Positions 1-8,103 are shown, numbered from the stretch's first letter. The stretch: DNA of 51,090 bases from JANWHF01 sp036276235 (GCA_036276235.1 DATBDZ010000367.1:1-51090); one strand, 5' to 3'. A program made the numbers and translations. The notes: generated by a model from the sequence alone, not told the origin.

Positions 1-1349
1 CGGTTGACCAGGTTCTGGCCAACTACATCTACGTTTTCTACGCCGCCTTCATCGTTTCCTTTGTCTTCACGCCGATCGTCCGGGCGATCGCGCTCTATTA
101 CGGCATCATCGATCGCCCCGATCAGGTCCGCAAAATGCACACGGCTCCGGTCGCATATCTGGGCGGCCTTGCCGTCTTCCTCGGCTGGCTTTGCGGGCTT
201 GTTGTCAGCCAATCGCTGCTGCTTCATCGCCATGATCCGGGCTGGCCGACCGAGCACCCGATGGTCCGCTTCAGCATCGTGCTGGGTGCGCTGGTCATCG
301 TGATGCTGGGCTTGTGGGACGATGTGATCGGCCTGCGGCCATGGATGAAGATCGCCGGCCAGGTTTTCGCGGCCACCTGTCTTTTGCTCGATAACATCGG
401 CACCCAAGCCGCGCGGCCCATCATCAACATCATCGCTATCAAAGCCGGCCAGTTCCTCTTCGGCCCGCATTTTACCATCAGCGGCGAAGGTCATGATTGG
501 CTCGTCGCGCTGGTCAGCAGCTTCATGGTCATCGCGATTGTCGTCGGATGCTGCAATGCCTCCAATCTGATGGATGGCCTTGATGGCCTGTGCGGCGGCG
601 TCACCGCCATCATCGCCGCCAGCTTCCTCTTCGTCGCCGTTCATCTGGCGATGGAAGGGGGCGGCGTCAATACCAACTGGGACGCGCTTCGCGTCATTAT
701 GGGTTTGGCCCTTCTTGGCGCCGTTCTCGGCTTCATTCCGTTTAACTTCAACCCCGCCTCCATCTTCATGGGAGATACCGGGAGCATGTTCCTGGGCTAC
801 GTCTGCGCGACGATGATCATCACCATGGCCCGCGAGCAATCGCGCTGGATCCTGGCGTCGATGGTCATGTTCGCGCTGCCGATCCTCGACACCGCGCTGG
901 CTTTTGCCCGCCGCTGGGTCAACGGCCGCCCTCTTTTCAGTGCCGACAAGCAGCACTTTCATCATCAGCTTGTCGCCCGCGGCTTCAGCGTGAAGCAGAC
1001 GGTCCTCATCAGCTATTCGCTGGCGGTCTTTTTTGGGTTGCTCGGCATCACCATGCTCTTCGTCCGCACGCGATATGCGGGGGCGATTTATCTGGTGACT
1101 TTCGGATCGATCATCGTTGCCGCGTATAAGATGGGGATGGTGCATGAGAAGCCGCTGTCGGGTGATGCCACCACGCTGGAAGACGCCGACGCCGGCTCCT
1201 TTACGACGCCCGAAATCTCCCCGGCCGGCGTGATGGAAGTCCACCCCGATCGGCCCTCCAGCCAGTCCGATCTGGGCGCGGCCCAGGAAGACAGCGGCGT
1301 CCATCCCTCTGAACCCTCGCTCAAGCCGGCCTTGACGAACGTCCGATAA
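1..1349 (+). CDS. UDP-GlcNAc:undecaprenyl-phosphate GlcNAc-1-P transferase family protein (WecA/TagO/MraY-like), 5' partial
   Basis: Multi-pass membrane glycosyl-1-phosphate transferase that would load GlcNAc-1-P (or a similar sugar) onto undecaprenyl phosphate to start O-antigen, teichoic-acid-like or exopolysaccharide synthesis. The frame is open back to the window edge: residues resembling IIDRPDQVRKMHT, the family's conserved first cytoplasmic loop, lie before the first internal ATG at 135, so the true start is outside the window. Visible motifs are NLMDGLDGL, the Mg-binding FMGDTGSMFLGY loop and the HFHHQLVARG basic/His motif. About ten hydrophobic segments are seen. After the last one there is a long Ser/Pro/Asp-rich tail of roughly 70 residues, longer than usual for the family. 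The next gene, UDP-glucose dehydrogenase, is on the same strand, which fits a polysaccharide locus. The family call is firm; the exact sugar substrate is not known. Confidence 0.92.
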   Translation, partial: VDQVLANYIYVFYAAFIVSFVFTPIVRAIALYYGIIDRPDQVRKMHTAPVAYLGGLAVFLGWLCGLVVSQSLLLHRHDPGWPTEHPMVRFSIVLGALVIVMLGLWDDVIGLRPWMKIAGQVFAATCLLLDNIGTQAARPIINIIAIKAGQFLFGPHFTISGEGHDWLVALVSSFMVIAIVVGCCNASNLMDGLDGLCGGVTAIIAASFLFVAVHLAMEGGGVNTNWDALRVIMGLALLGAVLGFIPFNFNPASIFMGDTGSMFLGYVCATMIITMAREQSRWILASMVMFALPILDTALAFARRWVNGRPLFSADKQHFHHQLVARGFSVKQTVLISYSLAVFFGLLGITMLFVRTRYAGAIYLVTFGSIIVAAYKMGMVHEKPLSGDATTLEDADAGSFTTPEISPAGVMEVHPDRPSSQSDLGAAQEDSGVHPSEPSLKPALTNVR

Positions 1350-1487
1350 ATCCAACACTCGGGTGCCAGCTAGCTCTTTGGGCCGCTGACGAAGAGACCG
1401 CTTTTGCCTAAGATTCAGCAAAGCTCTGGTCTTCCAGGCCCGAAATAAGGGTAATCGACAACGCTTTTGCAACGGAGACGCTAAACC

Positions 1488-2843
1488 ATGGACGTAACGG
1501 TCATCGGATGTGGGTATGTGGGTCTGGTCACCGGCACCTGTCTGGCCAGCATCGGGCACACCGTGCGCGGCGTCGAGAAGGACGCCAAGAAGCTCAAGAT
1601 CCTTCAGGATGGCCATTGCCCCATCTTCGAGCCGGGCCTGCAGGAACTCATGCAGGAGCACTACGCCGCCGGGCAGTTGCAATTTACTGACAATGTGAAG
1701 GCGGCCGTGAAAGACGCCGAGGTGGTCTTCCTCGCGGTCGGCACGCCGCCCAAGGCGGATGGCACCGTCGATATGAGTTTCCTCGAAACCGCCGGCAAGG
1801 AAGTCTGCGACGCGCTGGCCGAAAACAACAACGATTACATGGTCACCATCATCGTCAAATCGACGGTGCCCGCCGGGACCAACCGCAAGCTCTACAAGTT
1901 CCTCAAGGAACAAACCCGCGCTCATGTGCAGGTCGTCAGCAACCCTGAGTTCCTCCGTGAAGGCTCCGCCGTCCAGGATTTCCTCGAGCCCGATCGCATC
2001 GTGATCGGCGGCGAATCGCCCGAAGCCTTCCGCATGATGCGCCGCCTCTATGATCCCATCGTCAAGCGCGAAGAAGCGTTCATGACGATGAACTGGGAGT
2101 CGGCGGAGCTGACCAAGTACGCCGCCAACAGCATGCTCGCCGCCCGCATCTCCTTCATGAATGAGATGACGATCCTCTGCGAGCATTACGGCGCCGACAT
2201 CGAAGACATCCGCAAAGGCATCGGCTCCGACTTCCGCATCGGCCCCGCGTTTCTCAAGGCCGGCTGCGGGTACGGCGGCTCCTGCTTCCCCAAGGACGTC
2301 GCCGCCATGGAGCACATCTCCCGCCAGGCGGGCCATGAGAGCCTCTTCGTGCATGCGATCCAGGAGACCAACAAAAACCAGAAGCGTCGTTTCGCCGAGA
2401 AGATCGCCGAAAAGCTCGGCCGCCCGATCGAAGGCGCGACGATCGCCGTCTGGGGCTTGGCGTTCAAGGCCGACACCGACGACATCCGCGAATCCGCCGC
2501 GATCGACGTCATCCGATACTTGCTCGACAAGGGCGCCCACGTCCGCGCCCACGACTTCAAGGCCACCGAGAACATGAAGGCTCTCTTCAAGGATGAGCAA
2601 GTCGAATGGTGCCACGACCCCGTAACGGCAGCCGCTGGCGCCGACGCCGTGGCTCTGATCACCGACTGGCCGCAATACACAACGCTGCCGTTCCGCAAGA
2701 TCGCCGCCACGATGAATCAGCCACTGATCTTCGACGGCCGCAACTGCCTGCACAGAGACCTGATGCGCGAGAGCGGCTTCCAGTACTACCCCATAGGCCG
2801 CCCCTGCATCGAGAACTCCCTGAGGCTGAAGAACAGAGTGTAA
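1488..2843 (+). CDS. ugd: UDP-glucose/UDP-sugar 6-dehydrogenase
   Basis: Cytosolic enzyme that oxidises UDP-glucose to UDP-glucuronate with two NAD+, supplying uronic acid for surface polysaccharides. The 451-residue length is normal. The N-terminal Rossmann motif GCGYVGLVTG is at residues 7-16, STVPAGT near 125-131, the PEFLREGSA loop near 153-161, and the catalytic cysteine is C266 in GCGYGGSCFPKD. The C-terminal UDP-binding domain contains the typical AFKADTDDIRES stretch. The ATG at 1488 is preceded by GGAG about 10 bases upstream. The gene follows the WecA-like gene by 138 bp and may share its regulation. Related UDP-ManNAc dehydrogenases are the alternative, but the motif set favours UDP-glucose. 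Confidence 0.95.
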   Translation: MDVTVIGCGYVGLVTGTCLASIGHTVRGVEKDAKKLKILQDGHCPIFEPGLQELMQEHYAAGQLQFTDNVKAAVKDAEVVFLAVGTPPKADGTVDMSFLETAGKEVCDALAENNNDYMVTIIVKSTVPAGTNRKLYKFLKEQTRAHVQVVSNPEFLREGSAVQDFLEPDRIVIGGESPEAFRMMRRLYDPIVKREEAFMTMNWESAELTKYAANSMLAARISFMNEMTILCEHYGADIEDIRKGIGSDFRIGPAFLKAGCGYGGSCFPKDVAAMEHISRQAGHESLFVHAIQETNKNQKRRFAEKIAEKLGRPIEGATIAVWGLAFKADTDDIRESAAIDVIRYLLDKGAHVRAHDFKATENMKALFKDEQVEWCHDPVTAAAGADAVALITDWPQYTTLPFRKIAATMNQPLIFDGRNCLHRDLMRESGFQYYPIGRPCIENSLRLKNRV

Positions 2844-3535
2844 CGGCGCAGCCGTCTTCCCCAACTTTTAACGGCAGGGCCGCAGGCCCGCGCGCCCCCA
2901 GCGCGCGTTGACTCAAAACCACCAAGCTCGCGCCTCCGCCACCGTGGTACAAATGTTACACGCGCGCCTGTGTCACAGGGGCGATGCTCATCGCGCAACC
3001 AATGACAATAGGTAAACTTACGCCATGGGCGCGCGTGTTACACCACCGAAGGGTGTAACATCGTTCCGGCGATGCGTCCCCAACACCCCGATGGACGCGC
3101 TGCACCGTCCTCCCGTCAGGCTTGCCCCAACCAGCATCCCCATGCAGCATTCGGCACTACTTTCCCCTTCATGCCTGCGTCCCTTCGTCGCTCCATCCCT
3201 TAAAAACCCGAAAGTGTCGCATTTGTCGCGTAGACTGACCAAAGCCAGTAATCATAAGATACTATGATTAAGCGACTTACAAAAATATAAATCGGTTCCG
3301 ATTGTGCGACACTCTTCCTCTATTAACGCCTGTCGCGAGGGCTGATGCAAGGGACCCGTCCCGGATTATTCACAAAGAAGAATAAACCGCAGATGAACGC
3401 GGATGAACGCAGATAAAGACATTTATCGAGCTGCGGGGGACAGAAAAAGGGATAAGTACGGGATAAGTACATTTTCTTTGACCATTTTCTTTGACAATGT
3501 GCGAGCAATGCGCGTTCGCTATTCCGGCGAACGAC
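2844..3535. other. Intergenic region with several inverted and tandem short repeats, no convincing gene
   Basis: About 690 bp with no credible coding frame. It holds an inverted repeat, TGTTACACGCGCGCC at 2954-2968 against its near reverse complement at 3027-3042, with a further GTGTAAC word at 3052-3058. An AT-rich block follows, bounded by AGTGTCGCA (3213-3221) and TGCGACACT (3305-3313), with AATCATA/TATGATT nested inside. Next comes a period-11 stretch of GATGAACGC words near 3388-3417, then the 11-mer GGGATAAGTAC twice in tandem (3449-3470) and the 12-mer ATTTTCTTTGAC twice (3471-3482 and 3484-3495). These mark the border of the accessory zone. Their function is unknown. Confidence 0.6.
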
Positions 3536-3574
3536 TTGACATTCATCCATGACTTCACATATTGTGAAGTCATG
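3536..3574 (+). promoter_or_regulatory. Putative higBA promoter with overlapping operator palindrome
   Basis: A consensus -35 TTGACA lies at 3536-3541, and a -10-like TATTGT lies at 3560-3565 after an 18-bp spacer. A perfect 12-bp inverted repeat, CATGACTTCACA (3548-3559) and TGTGAAGTCATG (3563-3574), surrounds the -10 and ends in the toxin start codon (ATG 3572-3574). The predicted transcription start falls at about 3571-3572, so the transcript would be leaderless or nearly so. HigA-type antitoxins typically bind such palindromes to repress their own operon. The promoter and operator assignment is inferred; the palindrome itself is directly visible. Confidence 0.65.
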
Positions 3575-3889
3575 AATGTGATCAGCCGAAAGAAGCTGAA
3601 GGACTTCTATTCGGCCGATCCGGGACGCCGCCGGCACGCGGCGGCGTTTGAGACCTGGTTCAAACTCGCCCGCAAAGCGCGCTGGCGCAGCTTTGCCGAC
3701 GCAAAGGCAACCTTCGGCCGGACGGACGTCGCTGCCGGCGACAGCGGACGCACCGCCACCATCTTCGATGTCGGCGGAAACAAATACCGGATCCTCGCCC
3801 ACGTGGATTACACGCGCCAAACGATCCTGATCGAAGCGGTCCTGGACCACAAGGAATACGACCGCGAGGCGTGGAAGAAGTTGTTCTAG
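3572..3889 (+). CDS. higB: HigB-type mRNA interferase toxin (type II toxin-antitoxin)
   Basis: 105-residue RelE-superfamily toxin of the HigB_toxin family, expected to cleave mRNA on the ribosome until neutralised by HigA. The start MNVISRKKLKDFY matches the usual HigB N-terminus, followed by the family signatures W(R)SFADAKATFG and FDVGGNKYRILAHVDY and a C-terminal HKEYDREAWKKL. An upstream in-frame ATG at 3491 would add 27 unrelated residues. The ATG at 3572 is preferred because it gives the family's normal length and N-terminus. Its start codon lies in the operator palindrome and there is no Shine-Dalgarno sequence, consistent with a leaderless message. The antitoxin gene follows 25 bp downstream, in the toxin-first order usual for higBA. 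Confidence 0.92.
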   Translation: MNVISRKKLKDFYSADPGRRRHAAAFETWFKLARKARWRSFADAKATFGRTDVAAGDSGRTATIFDVGGNKYRILAHVDYTRQTILIEAVLDHKEYDREAWKKLF

Positions 3890-3914
3890 AACGGAGTTTG
3901 CTACGGAGTTTGCA

Positions 3915-4334
3915 ATGGCACGATCCAGCACCAAAATCTCGCACCGTCAGCGCGACACGTACATGGAGCTGATCCAGGAATTCCCGCTCAAAACGATTAA
4001 GAACGACGCCGATCATGCCCGGGCCATCGCCGTCGTTTCGCGGCTGATCGGCCGCGACCTGGAAGCCGGTGCCGGCGATTATCTCGATACCCTGCTGGTC
4101 CTGGTCAACAAATACGAAGGCGAGCACCACGCCATTGAGCAGGATATGACGCCGCGGGAAGCGCTTCGAGCCCTCATGGAAGCCAATCAACTGACCCAGG
4201 CCGACATCGGCCGCATCATCGGCAGCGAATCCGCCGTCTCGATGTTCCTCAGCGGCGGCCGCGAATTGTCCAAATCCCAAATCAAGAAACTGGCGACCCG
4301 CTTCAAGCTTGACCCGATGGCGTTCATCGGATGA
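3915..4334 (+). CDS. higA: HigA-type antitoxin, helix-turn-helix
   Basis: 139-residue antitoxin paired with HigB. The N-terminal half is the helical HigA region (HRQRDTYMELIQEFPLK...). The C-terminal half is an HTH_3/XRE-type DNA-binding domain, with LMEANQLTQADIGRIIG and SAVSMFLSGGRELSKSQI forming the recognition unit. It should bind and inhibit HigB and repress the operon through the palindrome at 3548-3574. The ATG at 3915 follows a GGAG. The preceding bases contain an 11-bp word, ACGGAGTTTGC, twice in near tandem, so there are two possible ribosome sites. The gene is co-transcribed with the toxin. Confidence 0.92.
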   Translation: MARSSTKISHRQRDTYMELIQEFPLKTIKNDADHARAIAVVSRLIGRDLEAGAGDYLDTLLVLVNKYEGEHHAIEQDMTPREALRALMEANQLTQADIGRIIGSESAVSMFLSGGRELSKSQIKKLATRFKLDPMAFIG

Positions 4335-4507
4335 TCGGTGCGCCGAGCAGCTTCGCTTGACGCGCCTTGCAAGCAAGGCGGCTACCCCTTCGCTTGCGTG
4401 GGGCGGCAGCCTCAGTGAAGCACGCGGGATGTTTCATTAAGAAGCACCCAAATAAGAATGTCGCACAAGTCGGCGGACCGGCCATGATTCGCGCTGGAGA
4501 TCAACCG

Positions 4508-5020
4508 ATGCCGCCATCACAAGCAGATAAGAACGCCGTCATCACGCGCCTGTTGTATGACATGTGCACGCTTGCCGCATCGCTTGCGTTTCTTCGGAGT
4601 TGGCAACGGAAGCCAAAAGCACTCGATCTTCAAGAAGAACATTTGGCGCTCAATGCTGCACTCGTGAAGGTGAGGTGCCTGTACGACTTTTTTTACCAGA
4701 CAACCAAGACAGTCAACAAAAAATCAGCCAAGAAAGATCCGGTCGACATCACCGCAGACCAGATTCTGCCGCTCACGCTTCGCGCATACACCCTCGAAGA
4801 AGCAGACTTCCGTAAATCGATCAACAAGTGGTGTGCCCATATGACTTGGGATCGGATTAGGTCAGGGACACGGCCTCCGACGCCGAAGCAGGCAAAGCGA
4901 TTTGGTGGTCAGCTTCTTGCTCATGCGAAACCATTCGTAGCCGATTGCCTGCACCGTGGCTTTAAGTTGAATAAAACAGGAAGGATCTATTGGAAGCGCT
5001 TCAATGCGCTGTCTCGGTAA
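4508..5020 (+). CDS. Hypothetical protein, alpha-helical
   Basis: 170-residue protein that I cannot assign to a named family. It is predicted mostly helical, with no signal peptide or membrane segment. The ATG at 4508 has GGAGA about 10 bases upstream. An ATG at 4484 and a TTG at 4367 are possible longer starts, but the extra residues look non-coding. Notable motifs are LVKVRCLYDFFYQ near residue 45 and INKWCAHMTWDRIR near residue 110, an arrangement reminiscent of small helical HEPN-like proteins. No clear RxxxxH motif is seen, so this is only a hint. The gene is noticeably lower in GC than the housekeeping genes and sits between HigBA and a convergent unknown gene, which suggests acquired cargo. 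Confidence 0.6.
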   Translation: MPPSQADKNAVITRLLYDMCTLAASLAFLRSWQRKPKALDLQEEHLALNAALVKVRCLYDFFYQTTKTVNKKSAKKDPVDITADQILPLTLRAYTLEEADFRKSINKWCAHMTWDRIRSGTRPPTPKQAKRFGGQLLAHAKPFVADCLHRGFKLNKTGRIYWKRFNALSR

Positions 5021-5074
5021 GCGGACGACACAGAATCGCACCGCCAACGCCGAACCAAGGATTCTTGCCAACGG

Positions 5075-5773
5075 TCATTGCTTGCCGAGCTGGTTTGACA
5101 AGGCTTCCGCCTCCTTAGACCACGTCCCCTCTTTTTCCATTGAGGCCTTCCAGTCTCCTATAGCATCCTGCTCTGATTTTCCGGTACGATCGCGAATAGT
5201 TCTGAATGATGCGCGGATCATGTCAAAGCCGTCCGTAAAACCTACCCTTGCTTGACTCACGTCCTGAACGAACCTCGCATAAGTCAGGTCGGACGCGGCA
5301 GTCCCATTCGGATTCGCCGCAGCTTTGACGTTTTGGGTTTCGATGTACCCTTTATAACGATAAACTGCTTCGACGCTGGCTGATGCGCGATCAAGCCCCT
5401 GAATGAGCTTAGCTCTTTCCTTATCCTCGCTGTCAGTGATAGAAGTGTACTCTAGCGACTCTTTAATCCTCTTAAGCTCGTGGATCGTGGTGTCCATCTG
5501 GTCAAACGTGTTGGCATTTGTGGAAAACTTTAGTTGCTGTATCGTGCACTGGAGCATTGCCGAGCACGCTTTATTCGACAATTCACTCCATGCCAAGACC
5601 TCGTTGACTTTTGAAAACCTTGCGAGCTGGCGTTCCAATTTCCGAATCGTGTTGTCCCGATCCGAGATAATCGCTTGTTGCTGTTTCATCTCCTTTTCGA
5701 GACGTGCGATCTTTTCAGCTGATGTCTCTTGGCCCGCTCGCCTTGCTGCAATCTCGTTCATTGAGCCGATCAA
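5075..5773 (-). CDS. Coiled-coil protein, main frame (5' end probably lost to a frameshift)
   Basis: About 230 residues, unrecognised family. The N-terminal part is a long coiled coil rich in Glu/Lys/Gln (AEKIARLEKEMKQQQ through LERQLARFSK). A helical region follows with many Ser/Asp/Ala and a C-terminal DAIGDWKASMEKEGTWSKEA segment. This frame has no ribosome site and only weak starts (TTG 5773, ATG 5761). A second frame just upstream (5715-5873) has an ideal ribosome site, an ATG and a signal peptide and runs into the same region, so the true product is probably a secreted or periplasmic coiled-coil protein interrupted by a +1 shift. The gene converges on the 4508-5020 gene with a 54-bp gap. 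Confidence 0.6.
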   Translation of the reverse strand: MIGSMNEIAARRAGQETSAEKIARLEKEMKQQQAIISDRDNTIRKLERQLARFSKVNEVLAWSELSNKACSAMLQCTIQQLKFSTNANTFDQMDTTIHELKRIKESLEYTSITDSEDKERAKLIQGLDRASASVEAVYRYKGYIETQNVKAAANPNGTAASDLTYARFVQDVSQARVGFTDGFDMIRASFRTIRDRTGKSEQDAIGDWKASMEKEGTWSKEAEALSNQLGKQ

Positions 5774-5873
5774 TCGCCTCGCGATATCGCTGTTGTTCAG
5801 GCGTTTCTTGACCGGCCGAAACCGAAGCCGCGAGGAGTAGGATTGAGAGCGTGGCGATATGCGATAGGTTCAT
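5715..5873 (-). other. Signal-peptide-encoding frame fused out of frame to the coiled-coil gene
   Basis: Reading leftward from ATG 5873, with GAGGA about 8 bases upstream, the frame encodes MNLSHIATLSILLLAASVSA, a textbook Sec signal peptide. It then reads QETPEQQRYREAIDRLNE before running into an out-of-frame stop at 5715. The coiled-coil frame is open across the same bases. A single-base change between roughly 5715 and 5869 would join them into one exported protein of about 260 residues. No obvious slippery heptamer is seen, so a sequencing error or a real inactivating indel is more likely than programmed frameshifting. Confidence 0.6.
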
Positions 5874-6143
5874 TGCGCGGTCCTCAAAAATGAACAGAGT
5901 CCGTCTATTCGACAGATCATCGTAAGGTCGACGATTCCCGACCGGCTCTCAAGCGGCAATCCGCCGGGAAACTTAAACTCGCAACGCGCCATAACTCGCC
6001 GGAGATGCGTTGCGAAGAAAACCCGAGATGAACCGGAGCGGGAATTCGGGCCCTTACGCGAATTCGCTCGGTGAAGCGAATCAGCTGAATTGTTAAAGAG
6101 ATTTTAGCAGGCTCAACGGCACGGACGCAAATCGAATGGCTTG

Positions 6144-6222
6144 GGAGGATCGAGGTCGTAGCTCGGGCGAGGCGGCCTTAAAGCGGCAAACCTAGGCGGG
6201 CGTTCAAAGAAGCGCGCACCCT
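6144..6222. repeat. Interspersed repeat R, degenerate copy 1
   Basis: The stretch ending in GGGCGTTCAAAGAAGCGCGC matches the repeats at 8002-8103 and 9765-9870 in order of words: GAGGAN..., GGCGGCCT, AAGCGGC, GGGCGTTC, AAAGAA, GCGCG. It lies in the 400-bp gene-free stretch upstream of the coiled-coil gene. Nothing else is recognised between 5874 and 6280. Confidence 0.5.
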
Positions 6223-6280
6223 AGAGCACCCGTCGTCACTGGATGACCGAACGGGGACTACCCCGTTCTTGCTGATCCGT

Positions 6281-6460
6281 TCAGCGAGGCTTTTGTCCCG
6301 AGATTTGCTTCAAAGCCGAAGCAGGGGACGAACTCAGGCTATACGGGCTGCTCACGGAGCGTGACGCGAGTGACGCAGGCGGAACGTTTACGCGAACCTG
6401 CGGGACCGGCGCTGGCTTATATGCGCTCGGGCGTTGCGTAGATTTGTTGTCTTGTGTCAT
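6281..6460 (-). CDS. Small hypothetical protein, low complexity
   Basis: 59-residue frame starting at ATG 6460, preceded by GGAG about 8 bases upstream (a longer version would start at 6484). It lies 69 bp downstream of the 6530-7921 gene on the same strand, so it could be its operon partner. The sequence is Ser/Pro/Ala-rich with many Arg/Lys and no recognised domain, signal peptide or membrane segment. The composition is not decisive and the frame may be spurious. Confidence 0.3.
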   Translation of the reverse strand: MTQDNKSTQRPSAYKPAPVPQVRVNVPPASLASRSVSSPYSLSSSPASALKQISGQKPR

Positions 6461-6529
6461 CCACCGTCTCCGTTTGAATTGCACATAATCGTACCGTCGT
6501 GCAGCGAGCGGGTCAAAAGCGCAAATCGA

Positions 6530-7921
6530 TTATTTCTGCACGTAGAAGTTCCAGAACGCGTTGGTCAGCAATTGGTCACCAGTCACCACCCGGAAAATTG
6601 ACCCCGTGATGACTTCAACAAGCTTCAAATACCGGTTGCCGTCACTTTCAGCTCGTTCCAGCCTGAACTCCAGCCGATTTGTTAGTACCCGCTGGATGAC
6701 TTCGGCGCAATGGTCGGTCGAGCGCGCGACGAGAACGCCATTGGCGACCCCCGTTTCCAAGTTCACTTGGATGCCAAGCGGATGCGAACTCTTGAGTGTG
6801 TCAGCGCGCTTGTCGTAGTGTGTTCTGATTGCAACGCCAAGCGTTGCTTTCGCCGCATTCATATCCATCCCGGCTTTGTCATTGATCCAGCGCATAACGT
6901 CCGCATTGTTCCACGCCGCTTCCGGCGCGAACACTCGAAGTTGCCCAAGGACGAGGTCGCGGTCGTCAACGTCGGGCCGGGCGAGCCGAATCATCGCGAG
7001 CAGTTCGTCAACGAAAACCGCCTCTTCGCCGACTCGTACAGTCGGAATATACGCGACGACCGGCTTCCCCTGCGCCAAAGTGCTGGCCAGTTCCGAATCC
7101 TTCCCGAGCGTGTCAGCTTCTTGCGCCAAATATAGAGTGCATTTGGCCCGTTTGAGCATCAGACCCTCGGCGAGACCTTTATCGATTCGATCAGCGCAGT
7201 ACGCTTGAGTGGGATCGAAGCAGCGTAGCTTTAGCTTTGTCAGACCAGGATGTGCAAACACTGCGCTGATGACCTTGTTCACAATCTGGTATTCGTGGCG
7301 CTCCCGCATGGACGTTGCGACGTAAACGTCCATGTGATCGGAAGCCAGATATGCTTCGTGGTTACGCTTTCCGATCGCGACGACCTCGTCTTTGATTTTC
7401 ACCTCGCGTCGCGCATCTTCGTCATCCGGGTTTTGCGCGAGCCGATTTTTTAATTCCCGATCAACGATATACCCGAGGTAGTATGTCTTGTCGCCGGGGA
7501 TCGGCGTGACCGGTACGACCGGGTCATGGCGCGTCGTGTACTCATCGTCGGGTATTACATCCAGAATCCGAATCTCCGCATTCAGCCCGTCGGGGGGCAA
7601 AGTCGATAAATATCCGAATGCGATCTTGATGCTGCCATATCGCAGCGCGGCGAGCTGCATGAACCGGTCAACGCCCGCGCGGAACTGGCTACGCGATAGG
7701 ATTGCGGTCCCGCTGGAATAATCGGACTTTCCGTCGACCAGATACGCGAAGAACGCCGACGATATTCTGTCGTACCCGAGCAGAAGCAATAATTCATTAA
7801 TTTGACTGTAGCCGACACCGGAACCAGCCATCAGTTTCGAAACCTCCTGGTCAGGGTCTGCATCGAATGGCGCAGGCCTGCCAGTGAGATCTGCGAGTAG
7901 CTCACGAATTGAATCGCCCAT
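6530..7921 (-). CDS. Unknown protein with a nucleoside deoxyribosyltransferase/TIR-like (SLOG-type) domain; candidate defence effector
   Basis: 463 residues, no signal peptide or membrane segment. Residues 1-190 are an unrecognised alpha/beta region. Residues about 197-293 look like a Rossmannoid nucleotide-processing core: a beta strand MDVYVATSM, a helix, then FDPTQ, DRIDKGLAEGLMLKRAKC, and a terminal LGKDSELASTLAQGKPVVAY in which E277 sits where deoxyribosyltransferase-like and TIR-like enzymes carry their catalytic glutamate. Residues 300-463 form another unknown domain. Enzymes of this fold cleave N-glycosidic bonds of nucleosides or NAD, and relatives act as immune effectors. That function is inference here. 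The gene lies in the accessory zone beside HigBA. The start ATG 7921 is preceded by a GGGG-containing site. Confidence 0.7.
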   Translation of the reverse strand: MGDSIRELLADLTGRPAPFDADPDQEVSKLMAGSGVGYSQINELLLLLGYDRISSAFFAYLVDGKSDYSSGTAILSRSQFRAGVDRFMQLAALRYGSIKIAFGYLSTLPPDGLNAEIRILDVIPDDEYTTRHDPVVPVTPIPGDKTYYLGYIVDRELKNRLAQNPDDEDARREVKIKDEVVAIGKRNHEAYLASDHMDVYVATSMRERHEYQIVNKVISAVFAHPGLTKLKLRCFDPTQAYCADRIDKGLAEGLMLKRAKCTLYLAQEADTLGKDSELASTLAQGKPVVAYIPTVRVGEEAVFVDELLAMIRLARPDVDDRDLVLGQLRVFAPEAAWNNADVMRWINDKAGMDMNAAKATLGVAIRTHYDKRADTLKSSHPLGIQVNLETGVANGVLVARSTDHCAEVIQRVLTNRLEFRLERAESDGNRYLKLVEVITGSIFRVVTGDQLLTNAFWNFYVQK

Positions 7922-7957
7922 TGCCCCAATGTTAATGAGAAGTAGTCCGCCCTAAAA

Positions 7958-7989
7958 GTCCGCACATCCGCATGTCCGCACATCCGCAT
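7958..7989. repeat. Perfect 16-bp tandem duplication
   Basis: GTCCGCACATCCGCAT occurs twice head to tail just upstream of the divergent start at 7921. It is probably a slippage product and no function is evident. Confidence 0.8.
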
Positions 7990-8001
7990 GGATGGAGACG
8001 C

Positions 8002-8103
8002 AGTCAGATGGTGGACGGTCGAGAGGAGAAAGTAGACTCCCGCGCAGAGCAGGCGGCCTCGAAGCGGCGAAGCTCCATGGGCGTTCAAAGAAAGGCGCGC
8101 TTG
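8002..8103. repeat. Interspersed repeat R, copy 2 (upstream of the S41 peptidase gene)
   Basis: About 100 bp that aligns end to end with 9765-9870: GTCAGANGGTGGA, GGAGAAAG, GCGAAGCTCC, GGGCGTTC, AAAGAAA and GCGCGC occur in the same order with the same spacing, roughly three quarters identical by eye. The two copies flank the S41 peptidase gene as direct repeats. Confidence 0.7.

Noticed and set aside
3491..3571. 27-residue N-terminal extension of HigB
   Set aside because: It would read through tandem repeats and the promoter/operator. The family N-terminus begins at 3572.
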